Source of the DNA: a virus
IMG/VR virus record: IMGVR_UViG_3300030430_000775
Coordinates: 1-22,942 of that record
DNA length: 22,942 nt
Reading direction: 5' to 3' (one strand)
Every line of letters starts with the position of its first letter. The stretch's first letter is position 1. A program made the position numbers and the translations under genes. The notes under the pieces are model-generated. The model was not told the DNA's origin and ran no database searches. It saw nothing but the letters and a program-made list of their open reading frames with translations. Below, one piece after another: positions 22,896 to 22,942 of this stretch.

Positions 22896-22912
22896 ACGTC
22901 TGGTGCTTGTAC
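22896..22912 (-). promoter_or_regulatory. Putative phage promoter C, upstream of packaging genes
   Basis: The minus strand reads GTACAAGCACCAGACGT and is followed by TC then GG. It shares 13 invariant positions of 17 with sites A and B. It lies in the long gap before the first gene of this block, 140 nt upstream of its ATG, and would drive terminase, portal and scaffold genes. Confidence 0.6.
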
Positions 22913-22942
22913 ATCATGCTGTCTCCCGGCTCTGCTTCCTAG

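Noticed and set aside
22768-22917. 49-codon minus-strand frame before the first gene, with a fair GGGAG site
   Set aside because: Its start overlaps promoter motif C and its sequence looks random and basic. If the motif is a promoter, the start codon would not be on that transcript. It could be revisited if related phages keep the frame.

Overview
This window is a late (structural) gene block of a short-tailed, T7-like tailed phage. Every credible gene lies on the minus strand, so transcription runs from about 22.9 kb down to 1. The evidence is a complete podovirus virion set: terminase, a T7 gp8-type head-tail connector, scaffold, capsid, tail tubular proteins A and B, large helical internal (ejected) virion proteins, and a tail fibre with a T7 gp17-type N-terminus. 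Genes are packed with 1 to 26 nt overlaps or gaps of a few bases, and most starts carry a good Shine-Dalgarno sequence. The base composition looks moderately GC-rich by eye. Together with fibre and internal-protein types common in marine podoviruses, this suggests a phage of a mid-to-high GC proteobacterium, perhaps marine. That host call is inference only.

Layout in transcription order. Right edge: a phage-type promoter (22896-22912), a small unknown gene, a small-terminase-like gene and TerL. Next come a T7 gp13-like GNAT-fold protein, three very small genes (one 42 aa, Lys-rich), the portal, a Bbp19-like protein and the scaffold. A terminator plus a second copy of the promoter motif then separates the scaffold from the major capsid gene, whose leader of roughly 180 nt can fold into a compact three-way junction. 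After the capsid come a small probable head protein, tail tubular A and B, and four overlapping genes for internal virion proteins (165, 612, 754 and 981 aa). A third promoter copy sits just before the collagen-bearing tail fibre. A cassette of fibre and tail-tip genes closes the window: a 115-aa structural protein, a 257-aa fibre, a 92-aa unknown, a 458-aa fibre with a self-cleaving S74 chaperone, and a fibre cut by the left edge.

How it fits together: terminase packages DNA through the portal into a scaffold-built capsid. The tubular proteins form the short tail, the internal proteins are probably ejected into the host at infection, and the fibre cassette recognises the host. Promoter placement (before packaging/portal, before capsid, before tail fibre) parallels T7 phi10 and phi17 and splits the block into three transcription units. 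No lysis, replication, RNA polymerase or integration gene, tRNA or CRISPR array was seen here.

The points most worth following up are the three-copy promoter motif, the structured capsid leader RNA, and a possible helix-hairpin-helix DNA-glycosylase-like domain inside the 754-aa ejected protein.
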